A stretch of 64,000 bases of DNA from Sphingomonadales bacterium UBA656. Its GTDB lineage: Bacteria; Pseudomonadota; Alphaproteobacteria; Sphingomonadales; Sphingomonadaceae. Positions 7,000 to 16,053 of this stretch are shown one piece after another (the first letter of the stretch is position 1; every line of letters begins with the position of its first letter). The notes beneath the pieces are model-generated. The model had not been told where the DNA came from and did not search any database. It saw nothing but the letters and a program-made list of their open reading frames with translations. The translations under genes were made by a program, and so were the position numbers. The DNA lies in NCBI GenBank assembly GCA_002299895.1, contig DBOC01000010.1, positions 1-64,000 on the forward strand. Direction: 5' to 3'.

Positions 7000-7488
7000 T
7001 CAATTTTTTGCGGAGGGTGGGACGACCGGAAACAACAAAGGCGTAACGTCGATGCCTTCTTCGACTAATGCCTTTGTTTCATCGCGGCTGGTTTCGCCGT
7101 GAATTAGACGGTCGGGCTCTTCGCCATAATGGATCGCGCGCGCCGTTTCGGCGAAGTTACCGCCCACCCATTGCGACTTATCTAGCATTTCAGATTGCGC
7201 ACGCGCCAATTTTTGGACCAGCTCCGCCACAATAGCGGGAGGCATTTCGGTGGCCGGTGCATCCGCGTTGGTCGCAGCCGCAGCGGGAGCCACCGAAGCC
7301 GGGCGGCCCGCTTGTTGGTTCCCCTTGCGCGGAACATTTGGCACCGAAAGCGCCTTTTGTATCACGCCGTCTTGGCAGGTTGGGCACACGAGCAGACCGC
7401 GCGATTTCTGTGCATCAAAATCAGCAGAGGACGCGAACCAGCCTTCGAACTGGTGTCCGTTGCTGCAATTCAGGTCAAATGTGATCAT
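7000..7488 (-). CDS. DUF1178 family protein, 162 aa
   Basis: The N-terminus FDLNCSNGHQFEGWF, followed by a CPTC pair, is characteristic of DUF1178, a family common in alpha- and betaproteobacteria; two Cys pairs (Cys8 and the CPTC at about 36-39) suggest a small zinc-binding domain. The middle is an Ala/Pro linker, and the C-terminal part (WVGGNFAETARAIHYGEE) is conserved. Its start overlaps the end of grxC by four bases, so the two are co-transcribed. Molecular function is not known. Confidence 0.85.
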   Translation of the reverse strand: MITFDLNCSNGHQFEGWFASSADFDAQKSRGLLVCPTCQDGVIQKALSVPNVPRKGNQQAGRPASVAPAAAATNADAPATEMPPAIVAELVQKLARAQSEMLDKSQWVGGNFAETARAIHYGEEPDRLIHGETSRDETKALVEEGIDVTPLLFPVVPPSAKN

Positions 7489-7757
7489 ACTGCGGTGCCG
7501 ACTCCCAGCAGGCCATCCAGCTTTCCTTGCGCATCGAGCACGCGCAAATCATCCGATCCGCCAATTGCGACATCATTGATAAAAATCTGCGGTACGGTTT
7601 GAGCGCCAGGCGCCCGTGCGACCATTTCAGCACGCTTTGCACCACCCATCGTCACGTCATATTCGCTATATTGAACGCCTTTGCTGTCCAACAGATGTTT
7701 GGCCCGCACGCAATAAGGGCAGGCAAATTTGGTGTAGATTTCAACGGTAGCTGTCAT
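7485..7757 (-). CDS. grxC: Glutaredoxin 3
   Basis: A 90-residue dithiol glutaredoxin with the CPYC active site (residues 12-15 from the chosen start) and the conserved TVPQIFI cis-proline strand and GG-SDDL glutathione-binding loop. It reduces protein disulfides with glutathione. ATG 7755-7757 is preferred over an upstream in-frame codon because it gives the family's compact N-terminus (TATVEIYTK). It sits between comF and DUF1178 on the same strand, a common alphaproteobacterial arrangement. Confidence 0.93.
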   Translation of the reverse strand: MTATVEIYTKFACPYCVRAKHLLDSKGVQYSEYDVTMGGAKRAEMVARAPGAQTVPQIFINDVAIGGSDDLRVLDAQGKLDGLLGVGTAV

Positions 7758-7788
7758 GAAACTGAAATGGTGTTCCGCGCCCTGCAAG

Positions 7789-8589
7789 TCAAGCGTCGAA
7801 CGATATCATTGCGTCCGCTTGCGTCCCGCCGCCTCGCAAGGCCCGCGCCCAACAAAAAATCTGCACCCAATCTGCGCCCCCGCGCTTCAGCATCGCGACG
7901 CAGCCGTCGCTGGTCGCGCCCGTGGTTAGAACATCGTCGATCAGGATGATGCATCGCCCCTTCAACTTGCCTTTATATTTTGGATGCAGGGCAAAGGCGC
8001 GTGCCACGGCCTGTCTGCGGCGTTTGTGATCTAAGCCTCGCATGCTGGGCGTGCGTTTATGCCGGACCAATATATCGGGCACAAAGGCGATGCCGCTTAA
8101 GGCTGCAAGCTGTTTGCCGATCAACGCTGACTGGTTGAAACTGCGGGACCAAATCCGCGTCCAATGCAATGGCACTGGCGTAATGACCAACTGCTCTTGC
8201 TCTTCGGGCAAATGGCGCAGCATCTGTTGCGCGATGACGCGGGCTAAGCCGATTTTGCCGCCATATTTCAACCGAAGGGCAACTTGCGCCGATAATTCAT
8301 CATATTTTACCGCCGCACGGATACCGTCATGTCGTGGCGGATTTGCGATGCAGGACGCGCAATACGCGTCCGCGCCACGGTCAAATTCAAAGGGGGTTGC
8401 GCACCCCCGACACCATGGTGGCCCCAGAAACTCCAACTTTTGCCAACAGGACACACAAAATGACCCGCCCGCCGCAATAATAACGCCGCAACAAGGGCAG
8501 CGTTCGGGCAATACCCAATTCAACATATCATGGAAAATGTGGCGTCCTTTTGCCATATCGCACTTGTCGAACAAAGCATCGGGCGGCAC
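7789..8589 (-). CDS. ComF family phosphoribosyltransferase-like protein
   Basis: The N-terminal double zinc motif (CPCCG, then CVSC, CRGC, CASC) is followed by a phosphoribosyltransferase fold with the PRPP loop IILIDDVLTTGAT near residues 215-227. ComF proteins are linked to DNA uptake in competent bacteria, but many non-competent species have them and their substrate is unknown. The true start may be a later Met (at 8556 or 8526, just before LPERCPCC); the longest form leaves only ten bases to the divergent methyltransferase gene. No other competence genes are in the window. Confidence 0.85.
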   Translation of the reverse strand: MPPDALFDKCDMAKGRHIFHDMLNWVLPERCPCCGVIIAAGGSFCVSCWQKLEFLGPPWCRGCATPFEFDRGADAYCASCIANPPRHDGIRAAVKYDELSAQVALRLKYGGKIGLARVIAQQMLRHLPEEQEQLVITPVPLHWTRIWSRSFNQSALIGKQLAALSGIAFVPDILVRHKRTPSMRGLDHKRRRQAVARAFALHPKYKGKLKGRCIILIDDVLTTGATSDGCVAMLKRGGADWVQIFCWARALRGGGTQADAMISFDA

Positions 8590-8599
8590 AAGGGCACAA

Positions 8600-9472
8600 A
8601 TGCATAATGAATTGAATCCACCGGAAATTTTTGACCGCCGCCGTCGTCATGCCTTGCGCGCACGGGCCGCAGGGCGTTCGGGGGATGATTTCCTATGGCA
8701 CCATATCGCGCAGGATATGGCGGAGCGGCTGTCTGCGGTTACGCGCACGTTCGCACATGCTCTTATCATTGGGCCTATCGGACAATGGCAAACGGAGATT
8801 CTCCCGCCAAATGTCCCTTGCACCCTTGCCCCTCTGCGCGACACAGGAACTGGGGCGGGGACGGCGCATGATGCACCCGTTGCTTTGGAAGAAGACCGTT
8901 TGCCTTTCACCCCGGGTAGCTTTGATCTCGTAATATCGGCGGGAACGCTGGATAGCGTAAACGACTTGCCCGGTGCGCTGATTCAAATCCGTCGCCTCTT
9001 GCGACCCGACGGGCTATTCCTTGGTCATATGTTTGGCGCAGGGACGCTGGGTACGCTAAAGGCTATGTTGCTGGAGGCGGATGCGGATCGCGTCACCCCG
9101 CATATTCACCCACAAATTGACTTGCGTAGCGCGGCAGACCTTATCGTCCGTGCTGGCTTCACTTTGCCTGTGGCGGATCAGGACTTGTCCGCCGTGCGTT
9201 ATGGTGACTGGCGTTCCATCGTATCAGACATACGCGACGCTGGGCTAGGCAATGCACTTGCTGGACCGCGCAATTATTTGGGCAAAGACATCGTCGCTCG
9301 GCTGGACCATGCATTCGCGTCGCGTGCCGATGCGCAAGGCAAGGTGACCGAAGGCTTTGCGCATATTTACTTAAGCGGATGGGCACCTTCCGAAAACCAA
9401 CCCCGACCCGCTAAGAGGGGAAGTGGGCAGGTGTCTCTCGCGGATATATTGTCCAAGGATCAAGCGGGCTAA
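8600..9472 (+). CDS. SAM-dependent methyltransferase (NDUFAF5/BioC-like), 290 aa
   Basis: The protein has the class I methyltransferase pattern: an ALIIGPIG nucleotide strand near residue 55, then LPFTPGSFDLVISAGTLDSV and IRRLLRPDGLFLGHMFG. The N-terminal FDRRRRHALRARAA resembles the NDUFAF5/alphaproteobacterial homologues, which modify an Arg or Asp/Asn on respiratory proteins; the substrate here is not known. The glycine-rich SAM loop is degenerate (GPIG). ATG 8600 is chosen because the longer frame runs antisense through comF. Its end overlaps the convergent mutT gene by four bases. Confidence 0.83.
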   Translation: MHNELNPPEIFDRRRRHALRARAAGRSGDDFLWHHIAQDMAERLSAVTRTFAHALIIGPIGQWQTEILPPNVPCTLAPLRDTGTGAGTAHDAPVALEEDRLPFTPGSFDLVISAGTLDSVNDLPGALIQIRRLLRPDGLFLGHMFGAGTLGTLKAMLLEADADRVTPHIHPQIDLRSAADLIVRAGFTLPVADQDLSAVRYGDWRSIVSDIRDAGLGNALAGPRNYLGKDIVARLDHAFASRADAQGKVTEGFAHIYLSGWAPSENQPRPAKRGSGQVSLADILSKDQAG

Positions 9473-9876
9473 AGGCCCTGAAGCTTGCGGACCAGCGGAT
9501 AGTCGGCGGGCGGCATTGGCAAATCCGCCATATCTTGTGGCAATAGCCAACGGATATCGGACGCGTAGATCGCCGTTGGCGTGCCTGTCCATTTGACACA
9601 GCGATAGAGCAGCAAAACCAGATTACGGTCCCCCAATGGTTCACTGGCGAAGGTTTCTGGCACCAAATCCTGCGCCGCGACGATAATGCCCAACTCCTCC
9701 TCAAGCTCGCGCACTAGCGCCGCTTCAGGAGATTCGCCGAGATCGACCTTGCCCCCTGGGAACTCCCACAGGCCGCCCATTTGAGCGCCCATAGGCCGCT
9801 GTTGCAGGAGGATTTCCCCCTTATCATTGGTCAATGCGGCGGCAACCACGAACAATAACGTCGGACTGTTTTCCAT
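9469..9876 (-). CDS. mutT: NUDIX hydrolase, 8-oxo-dGTP diphosphatase
   Basis: A clear Nudix box (GGKVDLGESPEAALVRELEE then ELGI) lies about residues 38-61, with the WEFPGGK lead-in typical of MutT. The enzyme removes oxidised dGTP from the nucleotide pool and so prevents A:T to C:G transversions. ATG 9876 is taken as start; another in-frame Met at 9894 would add six residues. It converges with the methyltransferase gene. Exact substrate specificity within the Nudix family cannot be proved from the sequence. Confidence 0.85.
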   Translation of the reverse strand: MENSPTLLFVVAAALTNDKGEILLQQRPMGAQMGGLWEFPGGKVDLGESPEAALVRELEEELGIIVAAQDLVPETFASEPLGDRNLVLLLYRCVKWTGTPTAIYASDIRWLLPQDMADLPMPPADYPLVRKLQGL

Positions 9877-9965
9877 ATTCTCATCACATCGCAAGGTTTT
9901 GACAGGCTGTGTGGGATTTTGATGCGTCTCGCAACACGGGAATGCAGCGAGACATCCCTTTTCGT

Positions 9966-11465
9966 TCAGTATGTGACGATCTTCAGCTTCTGCCCCGGGC
10001 GAATGGTCGCGTTGGATGACAGCCCATTTAGCGCCCTAAAACGTTCGGTCTGCAAGGACGGATATGCCATGCGCGCCGCCAGCGATGCGACATTATCTTG
10101 TGACCCTGCCGTGATAATACGCAGCTTGCGTGGCTTTACCGCTGATGCTTGCGCGGCGGTCAGGCGCGACATGCTCGCAAACATGCGGTCAAACGGGTTG
10201 GCGCTGCTGGCCGTAATCGTCACAAAATGATAGGCCGTGTCGGGTGCCCATTCATACGCAAACACCGTAACGACGCGTTGCCCCTGCTGCGTATTAACAA
10301 CAGAATTGCTGTAAAAAGCCGGGATATCGTTCACCGTTGTTCGCCGAATTTCTCCTGACGGAATGGTGGCATTGTCGCCCGAAACCGCCTTCAATGCTTT
10401 GGCGATGTAGCTGCTGCGATTACCATCAAATGCGCCGCCCGTGAATATCGCCTTCCCGCTATTGCCGTTAATCGCGACGGAATCGCTGCTGTTTTGCATG
10501 CCAAAGCCATAAGGCGCGGCGAACTGCATCTTCAGTATCGGATGCAGGAAATTTTGCCCTTCGACCACACCTTGCGCAGGGTCATCGCCATATAGCATGC
10601 CATCAATCACAGCCAAATGCGCGTCAGCATTGCGCAAAGTGCTGGCGGGATAGCTTTTGGCGCGCGATGCCGCCCGCGAAACGCGGCGGGCAGGATCAGG
10701 GTGGGTACTTGCCCACTCCGGAACTCGGTTATCCGCCAAGCCGGCAACTTGCGTATCGACGCTGGTCTGCAACGCCAATGAATACAGCATTGATGACAAG
10801 GCGCTGGGGTCATATCCGGCCTTGCTCAAATAGCGGATGCCGTAATCATCGGCTTCCTCTTCTTGCGTACGCGAGTATTTAAGCGTGAAGACCTGCGCCA
10901 ATGGACCTGCATATTGTTGCAAACCGCCGCCCAACGCGCCCAATAAGCCACCAGAATTTCCGAGCACAGCCCCCAATATGCTGCCGCCCATCCCCAAAAG
11001 ACCAGCCAACGTCGCGTTATTCTTGCGCTTTTCACTATGCCGCGCTGCGGTGTGACCGACCTCATGCCCGAGCACGCCCGCCATTTCGGCTTCGCTGTTG
11101 GTCAGGGCAACCAATTGCCGCGTGATGTAGATATACCCGCCGGGCAGCGCGAATGCGTTGTTCACTGACGAATTGAGCAAGGTCACGTTAAAGTCGCTTT
11201 GCGCGTTTCCAAGCCCCGACTGCATGGCAATATTTTTGCCAATGCGTACGACATAGGCCGTTTGCGGACTTTCCATCGGTCCGCCAAATTCTTTCAAGAT
11301 TTCTGTGTGATATTTGGCACCCTCATTCTTTTCTTGGGCGGTAAAGGGCTTGGGCGCCACTGGGCCTGCGGTTCGGGACTGTGCGTCGGCGGGAAACGGA
11401 CAGGCAACCACGCTCAGCCCGAAAATGGCCGCACTGGTAAAAAGATACAGTTTCGAAAAACGCAT
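9966..11465 (-). CDS. M48 family metalloprotease with C-terminal LysM-like domain, secreted
   Basis: The sequence GVLGHEVGHTAARHSEKRK carries the HEVGH zinc motif of peptidase M48, with EEEADDYGIRYL as the third-ligand helix. A signal peptide (hydrophobic SAAIFGLSVVACPFPADA) precedes, so it acts in the periplasm. The last 55 residues (RIITAGSQDNVASLAARM, then NGL and IRPGQKLKIV) resemble a LysM peptidoglycan-binding unit. Family members (BepA/LoiP-like) degrade or chaperone misassembled outer-membrane proteins. Start is ATG 11465, preceded by GGGAGGA. At 499 residues it matches the long M48-LysM architecture seen in alphaproteobacteria. Confidence 0.88.
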   Translation of the reverse strand: MRFSKLYLFTSAAIFGLSVVACPFPADAQSRTAGPVAPKPFTAQEKNEGAKYHTEILKEFGGPMESPQTAYVVRIGKNIAMQSGLGNAQSDFNVTLLNSSVNNAFALPGGYIYITRQLVALTNSEAEMAGVLGHEVGHTAARHSEKRKNNATLAGLLGMGGSILGAVLGNSGGLLGALGGGLQQYAGPLAQVFTLKYSRTQEEEADDYGIRYLSKAGYDPSALSSMLYSLALQTSVDTQVAGLADNRVPEWASTHPDPARRVSRAASRAKSYPASTLRNADAHLAVIDGMLYGDDPAQGVVEGQNFLHPILKMQFAAPYGFGMQNSSDSVAINGNSGKAIFTGGAFDGNRSSYIAKALKAVSGDNATIPSGEIRRTTVNDIPAFYSNSVVNTQQGQRVVTVFAYEWAPDTAYHFVTITASSANPFDRMFASMSRLTAAQASAVKPRKLRIITAGSQDNVASLAARMAYPSLQTERFRALNGLSSNATIRPGQKLKIVTY

Positions 11466-11557
11466 CAACATCCTCCCACATAAAGGCAACGTTACTTGGA
11501 ATCTGCCGTTTCACCGCCGCACATAAGAACGGCCATGGGGTTTTATATCCAGTGCAG

Positions 11558-12502
11558 TTAAGCCCCCATGGACAAGAATTTGGCGCGACGCTGTTGCAGC
11601 AATTCCTTTGACGAGAATCCGGACAATGCCGCCAACTCCTCGTCTATAGCCTTCGCAAGCGCCGCTGCTGCTGTCGCATGGTCGCGATGCGCACCGCCAA
11701 TGGGTTCGGCAACAATCCGGTCAATGATACGCAGCGCCTTCAAATCGTCTGCGGTCATCTTCATGGCTTGCGCGGCGTCCGCCGCTTTGTCGCCCGTGCG
11801 CCACAAAATCGATGCGCAACCTTCGGGCGATATCACCGAATAAACGGCGTATTGAAACATCAAAATGCGATCGGCAGCCGCCAGTGCGACAGCACCGCCA
11901 GAACCACCCTCCCCGACGATGCAAGCAATCATCGGCACACCCAGCGCGAGGCATTTCTCGGTGGAACGCGCAATCGCCTCTGCCTGTCCCCGCTCTTCTG
12001 CCTGAATGCCTGGGAACGCGCCCGACGTATCGACCAAGCTTACAACTGGGATGCCGAACCGATCCGCCAGTTCCATCAGGCGAATGGCCTTGCGATAGCC
12101 CTCAGGCTTACCCATGCCAAAATTATGGCGCAGGCGGCTTTGCGTATCGTCGCCTTTTTCATGCCCAATGACCATCACACGGCGACCATTGAGGCGGCCA
12201 AGGCCACCTATAATCGCTTGGTCATCGCCAAAGGCGCGGTCCCCTGCCAAAGGCATGAAGTCTTCAAACATCGCTTCGATATAATGTTTGAAATGGGGAC
12301 GTTCGGGGTGTCGAGCGACCTGCGTTTTCTGCCATGCGGTTAGATTGGCATAAGTATCCTTCAATTGCTTGTCCGCCTTGGCGCGCAATTTGGTGATTTC
12401 GGCGCCCGCATCAACGTCGCTATCACGCGCAGCATCTTGCAGTTCAAGGATGCGCGCTTCGAGCGCGGCAACCGGCTTTTCAAAATCGAGATATACCATC
12501 AT
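11558..12502 (-). CDS. accA: Acetyl-CoA carboxylase carboxyltransferase subunit alpha
   Basis: A 314-residue protein with the characteristic N-terminal helical region (YLDFEKPVAALEARILEL) and the crotonase-like core including VDTSGAFPGIQAEERGQAE and GEGGSGGAVALAAADRILMF. With AccD it transfers carboxyl from biotin to acetyl-CoA, the first step in fatty-acid synthesis, in the cytoplasm. ATGATG at the start overlaps the xerD stop by four bases, so it is probably expressed from the xerD side or has its own promoter within xerD. Length is normal for the family. Confidence 0.97.
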   Translation of the reverse strand: MMVYLDFEKPVAALEARILELQDAARDSDVDAGAEITKLRAKADKQLKDTYANLTAWQKTQVARHPERPHFKHYIEAMFEDFMPLAGDRAFGDDQAIIGGLGRLNGRRVMVIGHEKGDDTQSRLRHNFGMGKPEGYRKAIRLMELADRFGIPVVSLVDTSGAFPGIQAEERGQAEAIARSTEKCLALGVPMIACIVGEGGSGGAVALAAADRILMFQYAVYSVISPEGCASILWRTGDKAADAAQAMKMTADDLKALRIIDRIVAEPIGGAHRDHATAAAALAKAIDEELAALSGFSSKELLQQRRAKFLSMGA

Positions 12503-13425
12503 GCCAGCGGGTTAGAGCCTGATGCGCGACGGGTCAATGTGCGCGTTGCCAATGGATGACGTCGATTTACCAGTTCGACGAGCTTGCTGCTGTCGACATG
12601 CGTGTAAATCTGGGTCGTCGCGATGTCTGCATGCCCCAGCATGGACTGCAACGCCCGCAGATTTGCGCCACCTGCCAAAAGATGGGTGGCAAAGGCATGC
12701 CGCAGGATATGCGGGCTGACCTTTGCGGGATCCAGCCCTGCATGCGCAGCCAAATCCTTAATGATCTGGAACAAGCGAATGCGGCTGATATGCCCTTCGC
12801 GTGATGGAAAGAGAAATCGCGACTTTTCCGGCACGAAGTCCAGCCATGCACTGACCGCTTGGCGCGCACGGTTGGAAATAGGGATTAATCGTTCCTTATC
12901 GCCTTTACCTTTTATGATGATGAAAGGCCTATCAGAAACGACCGCATTACGCGGTAGGGCAACCAACTCAGTCGCACGCAGGCCGGAGCCGTATAGCAGC
13001 TCGATAAGCGCCGACAGTCGGTAATCATTGGCTATCGGTTGCGCCTGTACGAGCTTTGATTCAATGACCGCGAACAAAGTGTCGACTTCATCTTTATCCA
13101 ATATTTTGGGCAAGGGCCGCGTCTGTGCTGGCTTTGGTAGGGCGGTCGACGGATTGTCGGGGCGAAAGCCTTCCTCATGCAGAAAGGCAAAAAAACGCCG
13201 TAATGCCGACGCCTTGCGCGCTACGGAACTGTTGGCAAGATCGCGCCATTGGCCGGCGAGCGCGACAAGCGCGTCAGGCTCCGCCGCGGTCAATTTGCCA
13301 TGTAAATGGCCGGATGCCGACATCAAGTCGCTTTGATACGCCAATAGCGTGTTCTTAGCGACCCCCTGCTCTGCCGCCAGCATTTCCAGAAAACGGCCAA
13401 TCAGATCACGATCGTCTAAGCTCAT
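12499..13425 (-). CDS. xerD: Site-specific tyrosine recombinase XerD
   Basis: The 308-residue product has an N-terminal SAM-like DNA-binding domain and a catalytic domain with Arg in GSGLRATEL, Lys in KGKGDKERL, HILRHAFATHLL (His-x-x-Arg) and the nucleophile Tyr in TTQIYTHV. XerD acts with XerC at dif to resolve chromosome dimers. It is called XerD rather than XerC because of its linkage to accA and its overall sequence; a second Xer protein is encoded near 33.9 kb. No mobile-element genes surround it, so it is the housekeeping enzyme. Confidence 0.9.
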   Translation of the reverse strand: MSLDDRDLIGRFLEMLAAEQGVAKNTLLAYQSDLMSASGHLHGKLTAAEPDALVALAGQWRDLANSSVARKASALRRFFAFLHEEGFRPDNPSTALPKPAQTRPLPKILDKDEVDTLFAVIESKLVQAQPIANDYRLSALIELLYGSGLRATELVALPRNAVVSDRPFIIIKGKGDKERLIPISNRARQAVSAWLDFVPEKSRFLFPSREGHISRIRLFQIIKDLAAHAGLDPAKVSPHILRHAFATHLLAGGANLRALQSMLGHADIATTQIYTHVDSSKLVELVNRRHPLATRTLTRRASGSNPLA

Positions 13426-13455
13426 TGCCGGCTGACGATCGTCATTGTCATATTA

Positions 13456-15303
13456 TCAGGCAAAAGTGACAGCTTCCGCGGCAATCATCCGTGCTTCGGC
13501 CTCCAAACCGACCTGGCGCAAGGAACGGACGATGTAATATAGATGACTGGCAGGCACAGCCGACCATGACGGCGCCTGAAGTGCCGCAATCGCCATCAAC
13601 GCAACTGTGCCCTGCTCGCCACGTTCGGCGGCGGCGCTAATCGTCTTTGACCATGCCGTTTGCCGGGCAATATTGATTTTGAGTTCGCTTGCAAAATCGG
13701 TGCGTGCGTCGCTTTCAATTCGGCCAAGCCCTGACAGACCAGCTAACAAAAGCCGCGATTTATGTGCGTCGCTACTGTCATCATTGCCGAAAAAATCATC
13801 AAGGCTGCCATAATCAGCGGCCGTTACCCGCCCTGGCGCCGCCAATGTCAAAAGCGCCCAACCCAGCGATCCATCCGCCACAACATTCATCCATCGCGCC
13901 GCGGATCGGTCAAGACCTGCCGTCAGCATCGACGCAATAAGCTGGTCAGCCTCTGCCTGATGATCGGCGTCAGGTGTAATCAGCGCTGCCGCACGCGCGG
14001 TCATCACCAATGACGCCTGATAGTCTGCACCTGCTGCCGCCGTCGTCCATAAAGATGTCATAGCCGCAACCTTGGCATCTGCATCCGAAGCGGTGTAGGC
14101 ATTTCCGAGATTTTCTGCCTGCACCCGCGCGGCGTCGGGCGCATCGGGATCCGCAAGAACCTGCGCATAGAGATCCACCATGTTCCGGTTCGACAATATG
14201 CCAAGCGCCGCTGCATTGGATGCATATTTGACGCGGATCGTCGGCGTAAACATCGGCAACTGCACCCGCCAACCATCGATCTGACGCCCTGTGCCGGCAA
14301 ATAGGCTTTCGGGAGGTTCAAGGCCAACAGCGGCGGAAAGACCGAAGCGCCAAGGGTTCATACCCTCCACATTTTCCCACTCGATTTTGACCGAACGCCG
14401 TCCGTTCATGCCGGCCCCAACCGCTTTTTCGGCCAGAAGATAATCGACACCGCGGACCCAGCCTTGATAGCGCCCCTGATTTATCAGCGCCGTCGCATTG
14501 CCTTGCTCACCGGCCAAAGATGCACAGATGGCGCGGGTCATTTTCCAGCGGCCATTGTTCACAAGACGCGCGCCGCTTTCGCTAATGGGGCACATGCCAG
14601 CCAAGTCGCCATTGGCCAAATAAGCCTGCATCGCGACCTCGTGGAGGCGTTTTGTGTAATCGGCACCGTCAACCTGCTGCACAAGATTACGCGCCACAAC
14701 CGAGTCGCCCATGCGCAGCAACAACCACGCACGTTCCGCTGTCCAATCGGCGCCGTTGACACCGGTTGGCGTCATGGTTCGGCTGGCCAACAAGCGCCGC
14801 GCCATAATGGTACCCCAACGCGAGGCAATCGGGCCCGTCGTCCGCTTCAATATTTGGTTTAGGAAAGCACCGTCTACCCTACCAAATGAGTTGGCAGGAA
14901 ATCCGCCGGAGGCTTCCGATAAAATCCCGATATCGTTCAACGACTGGCGTGCCGAAGGTGGCACATCAAAACGGATGGCCAATTCTGGCTCTTCTGCATC
15001 CTCTTCTTCCGTTTCGCTTTCGTCCTCTGCCACAGAATTCGCGGAAGTTGCGCCAACGGGCGATGCGGAACTATTGGGCGCTGGTCGGGCCGTTACCGGT
15101 GTTGGCGGAGGCGCAGGATCGCCAAAACCCTCCGGCAGCAAGGATTCAGGTCCCTGCTGCCCAAGCGCTGGCAAGGAGAGTACCAAGACCAGGGCGCTGG
15201 CAACCAAAAGGCCGCTTTTTGAAATCTTGTCAGTCAATGATGCGAACCTGTTTCCATATTTGCGAGCAGCAATGCGGCATGTCTTATTATCATCCGTTGC
15301 CAT
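13456..15303 (-). CDS. Large secreted/exported protein of unknown function, 615 aa
   Basis: A hydrophobic segment around residues 30-48 (LLVASALVLVLSLPALGQQ) predicts an N-terminal anchor or signal peptide. It is followed by a Pro/Ala/Ser-rich linker and an acidic run (DESETEEEDAEEPEL), then some 500 residues that look entirely helical with Ala-rich repeats, like tetratricopeptide-type solenoids. ATG 15303 is favoured (GAAGG eight bases upstream) over GTG 15318. It is divergent from aroK and upstream of xerD. I recall homologues only as hypothetical proteins of sphingomonads at this place; the function is unknown. Confidence 0.8.
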   Translation of the reverse strand: MATDDNKTCRIAARKYGNRFASLTDKISKSGLLVASALVLVLSLPALGQQGPESLLPEGFGDPAPPPTPVTARPAPNSSASPVGATSANSVAEDESETEEEDAEEPELAIRFDVPPSARQSLNDIGILSEASGGFPANSFGRVDGAFLNQILKRTTGPIASRWGTIMARRLLASRTMTPTGVNGADWTAERAWLLLRMGDSVVARNLVQQVDGADYTKRLHEVAMQAYLANGDLAGMCPISESGARLVNNGRWKMTRAICASLAGEQGNATALINQGRYQGWVRGVDYLLAEKAVGAGMNGRRSVKIEWENVEGMNPWRFGLSAAVGLEPPESLFAGTGRQIDGWRVQLPMFTPTIRVKYASNAAALGILSNRNMVDLYAQVLADPDAPDAARVQAENLGNAYTASDADAKVAAMTSLWTTAAAGADYQASLVMTARAAALITPDADHQAEADQLIASMLTAGLDRSAARWMNVVADGSLGWALLTLAAPGRVTAADYGSLDDFFGNDDSSDAHKSRLLLAGLSGLGRIESDARTDFASELKINIARQTAWSKTISAAAERGEQGTVALMAIAALQAPSWSAVPASHLYYIVRSLRQVGLEAEARMIAAEAVTFA

Positions 15304-15489
15304 AGCCGCAACCTTCACCCGAGAATAGCAAGTCTATGCCCCTTGCGGCAACCGATAGAAACCGCAAAAACGGAATCTCACCCAACTAAGCGACTTTTCT
15401 CATCTTATCATCCTGAATTTACAACGAAAATCTCTAAAGTGGCAAACTGCTTTCGGCAAACGCCAAGGCGATATATAGGCCATTTTATC

Positions 15490-16053
15490 ATGGCGGAACT
15501 TCACCCACCCAAAAAACGAAAACATGGCGTGCAAAATGCATTCGTCATTGACCGTCCGGTGGTGCTTGTTGGGATGATGGGTGTCGGCAAAACCAGCATC
15601 GGAAAGCGGCTTGCCGCGCGCTTGGGGACGCCTTTTGTCGACGCCGATGAAGAAATTGAAAAGGCAGCGGGCCTTTCAATTACAGAAATATTCGCGAAAT
15701 TTGGCGAGGAATATTTTCGGGATGGAGAACGCCGGGTGATTGCTCGGCTCATTGAAGGCGAACCGAAGGTCATTGCGACCGGCGGCGGCGCTTTTGTCAA
15801 CGACGATACCCGCGCACTTATCTTGGAACGCGCAACGTCGATCTGGCTTAATGCCGATGTGCAGGTACTGGCCGACCGTGTATCGCGGCGCAGCCACCGT
15901 CCCTTATTGAAGGGCAAGGATCCAGTGACGGTGCTGACCGAGCTTGGCAAGGTGCGTAACCCCTTATATGCCACAGCCAATCTCCATATTCGCAGCGATA
16001 CGTCGCCGCATGTGCGGACCGTTGAAAATATATTAAAGGCCCTCGCCGCATGA
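15490..16053 (+). CDS. aroK: Shikimate kinase
   Basis: The P-loop GMMGVGKTSIGKRLA, the shikimate-binding DADEEIE motif, FGEEYFRDGE and the IATGGGAF loop identify shikimate kinase, which phosphorylates shikimate in aromatic amino-acid synthesis. The start is set at ATG 15490 (MAELHPPKKRKHG), giving 187 residues; the frame is open to 15343 but those codons look non-coding. The end overlaps aroB by four bases, so the two are translated together. Confidence 0.95.
   Translation: MAELHPPKKRKHGVQNAFVIDRPVVLVGMMGVGKTSIGKRLAARLGTPFVDADEEIEKAAGLSITEIFAKFGEEYFRDGERRVIARLIEGEPKVIATGGGAFVNDDTRALILERATSIWLNADVQVLADRVSRRSHRPLLKGKDPVTVLTELGKVRNPLYATANLHIRSDTSPHVRTVENILKALAA

Noticed and set aside
8042..8599. 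Open upstream extension of the methyltransferase frame
   Set aside because: It runs antisense through comF, whose zinc and PRPP motifs are clear; ATG 8600 gives a normal family N-terminus.
12499..13425. Tyrosine recombinase as sign of a second mobile element
   Set aside because: It is the housekeeping XerD beside accA with no element genes around; XerC near 33.9 kb is its partner.
15343..15367. TTGCGG/CCGCAA inverted repeat between the 615-aa protein gene and aroK
   Set aside because: Only six base pairs with a 13-base gap; expected by chance in a spacer of this size.
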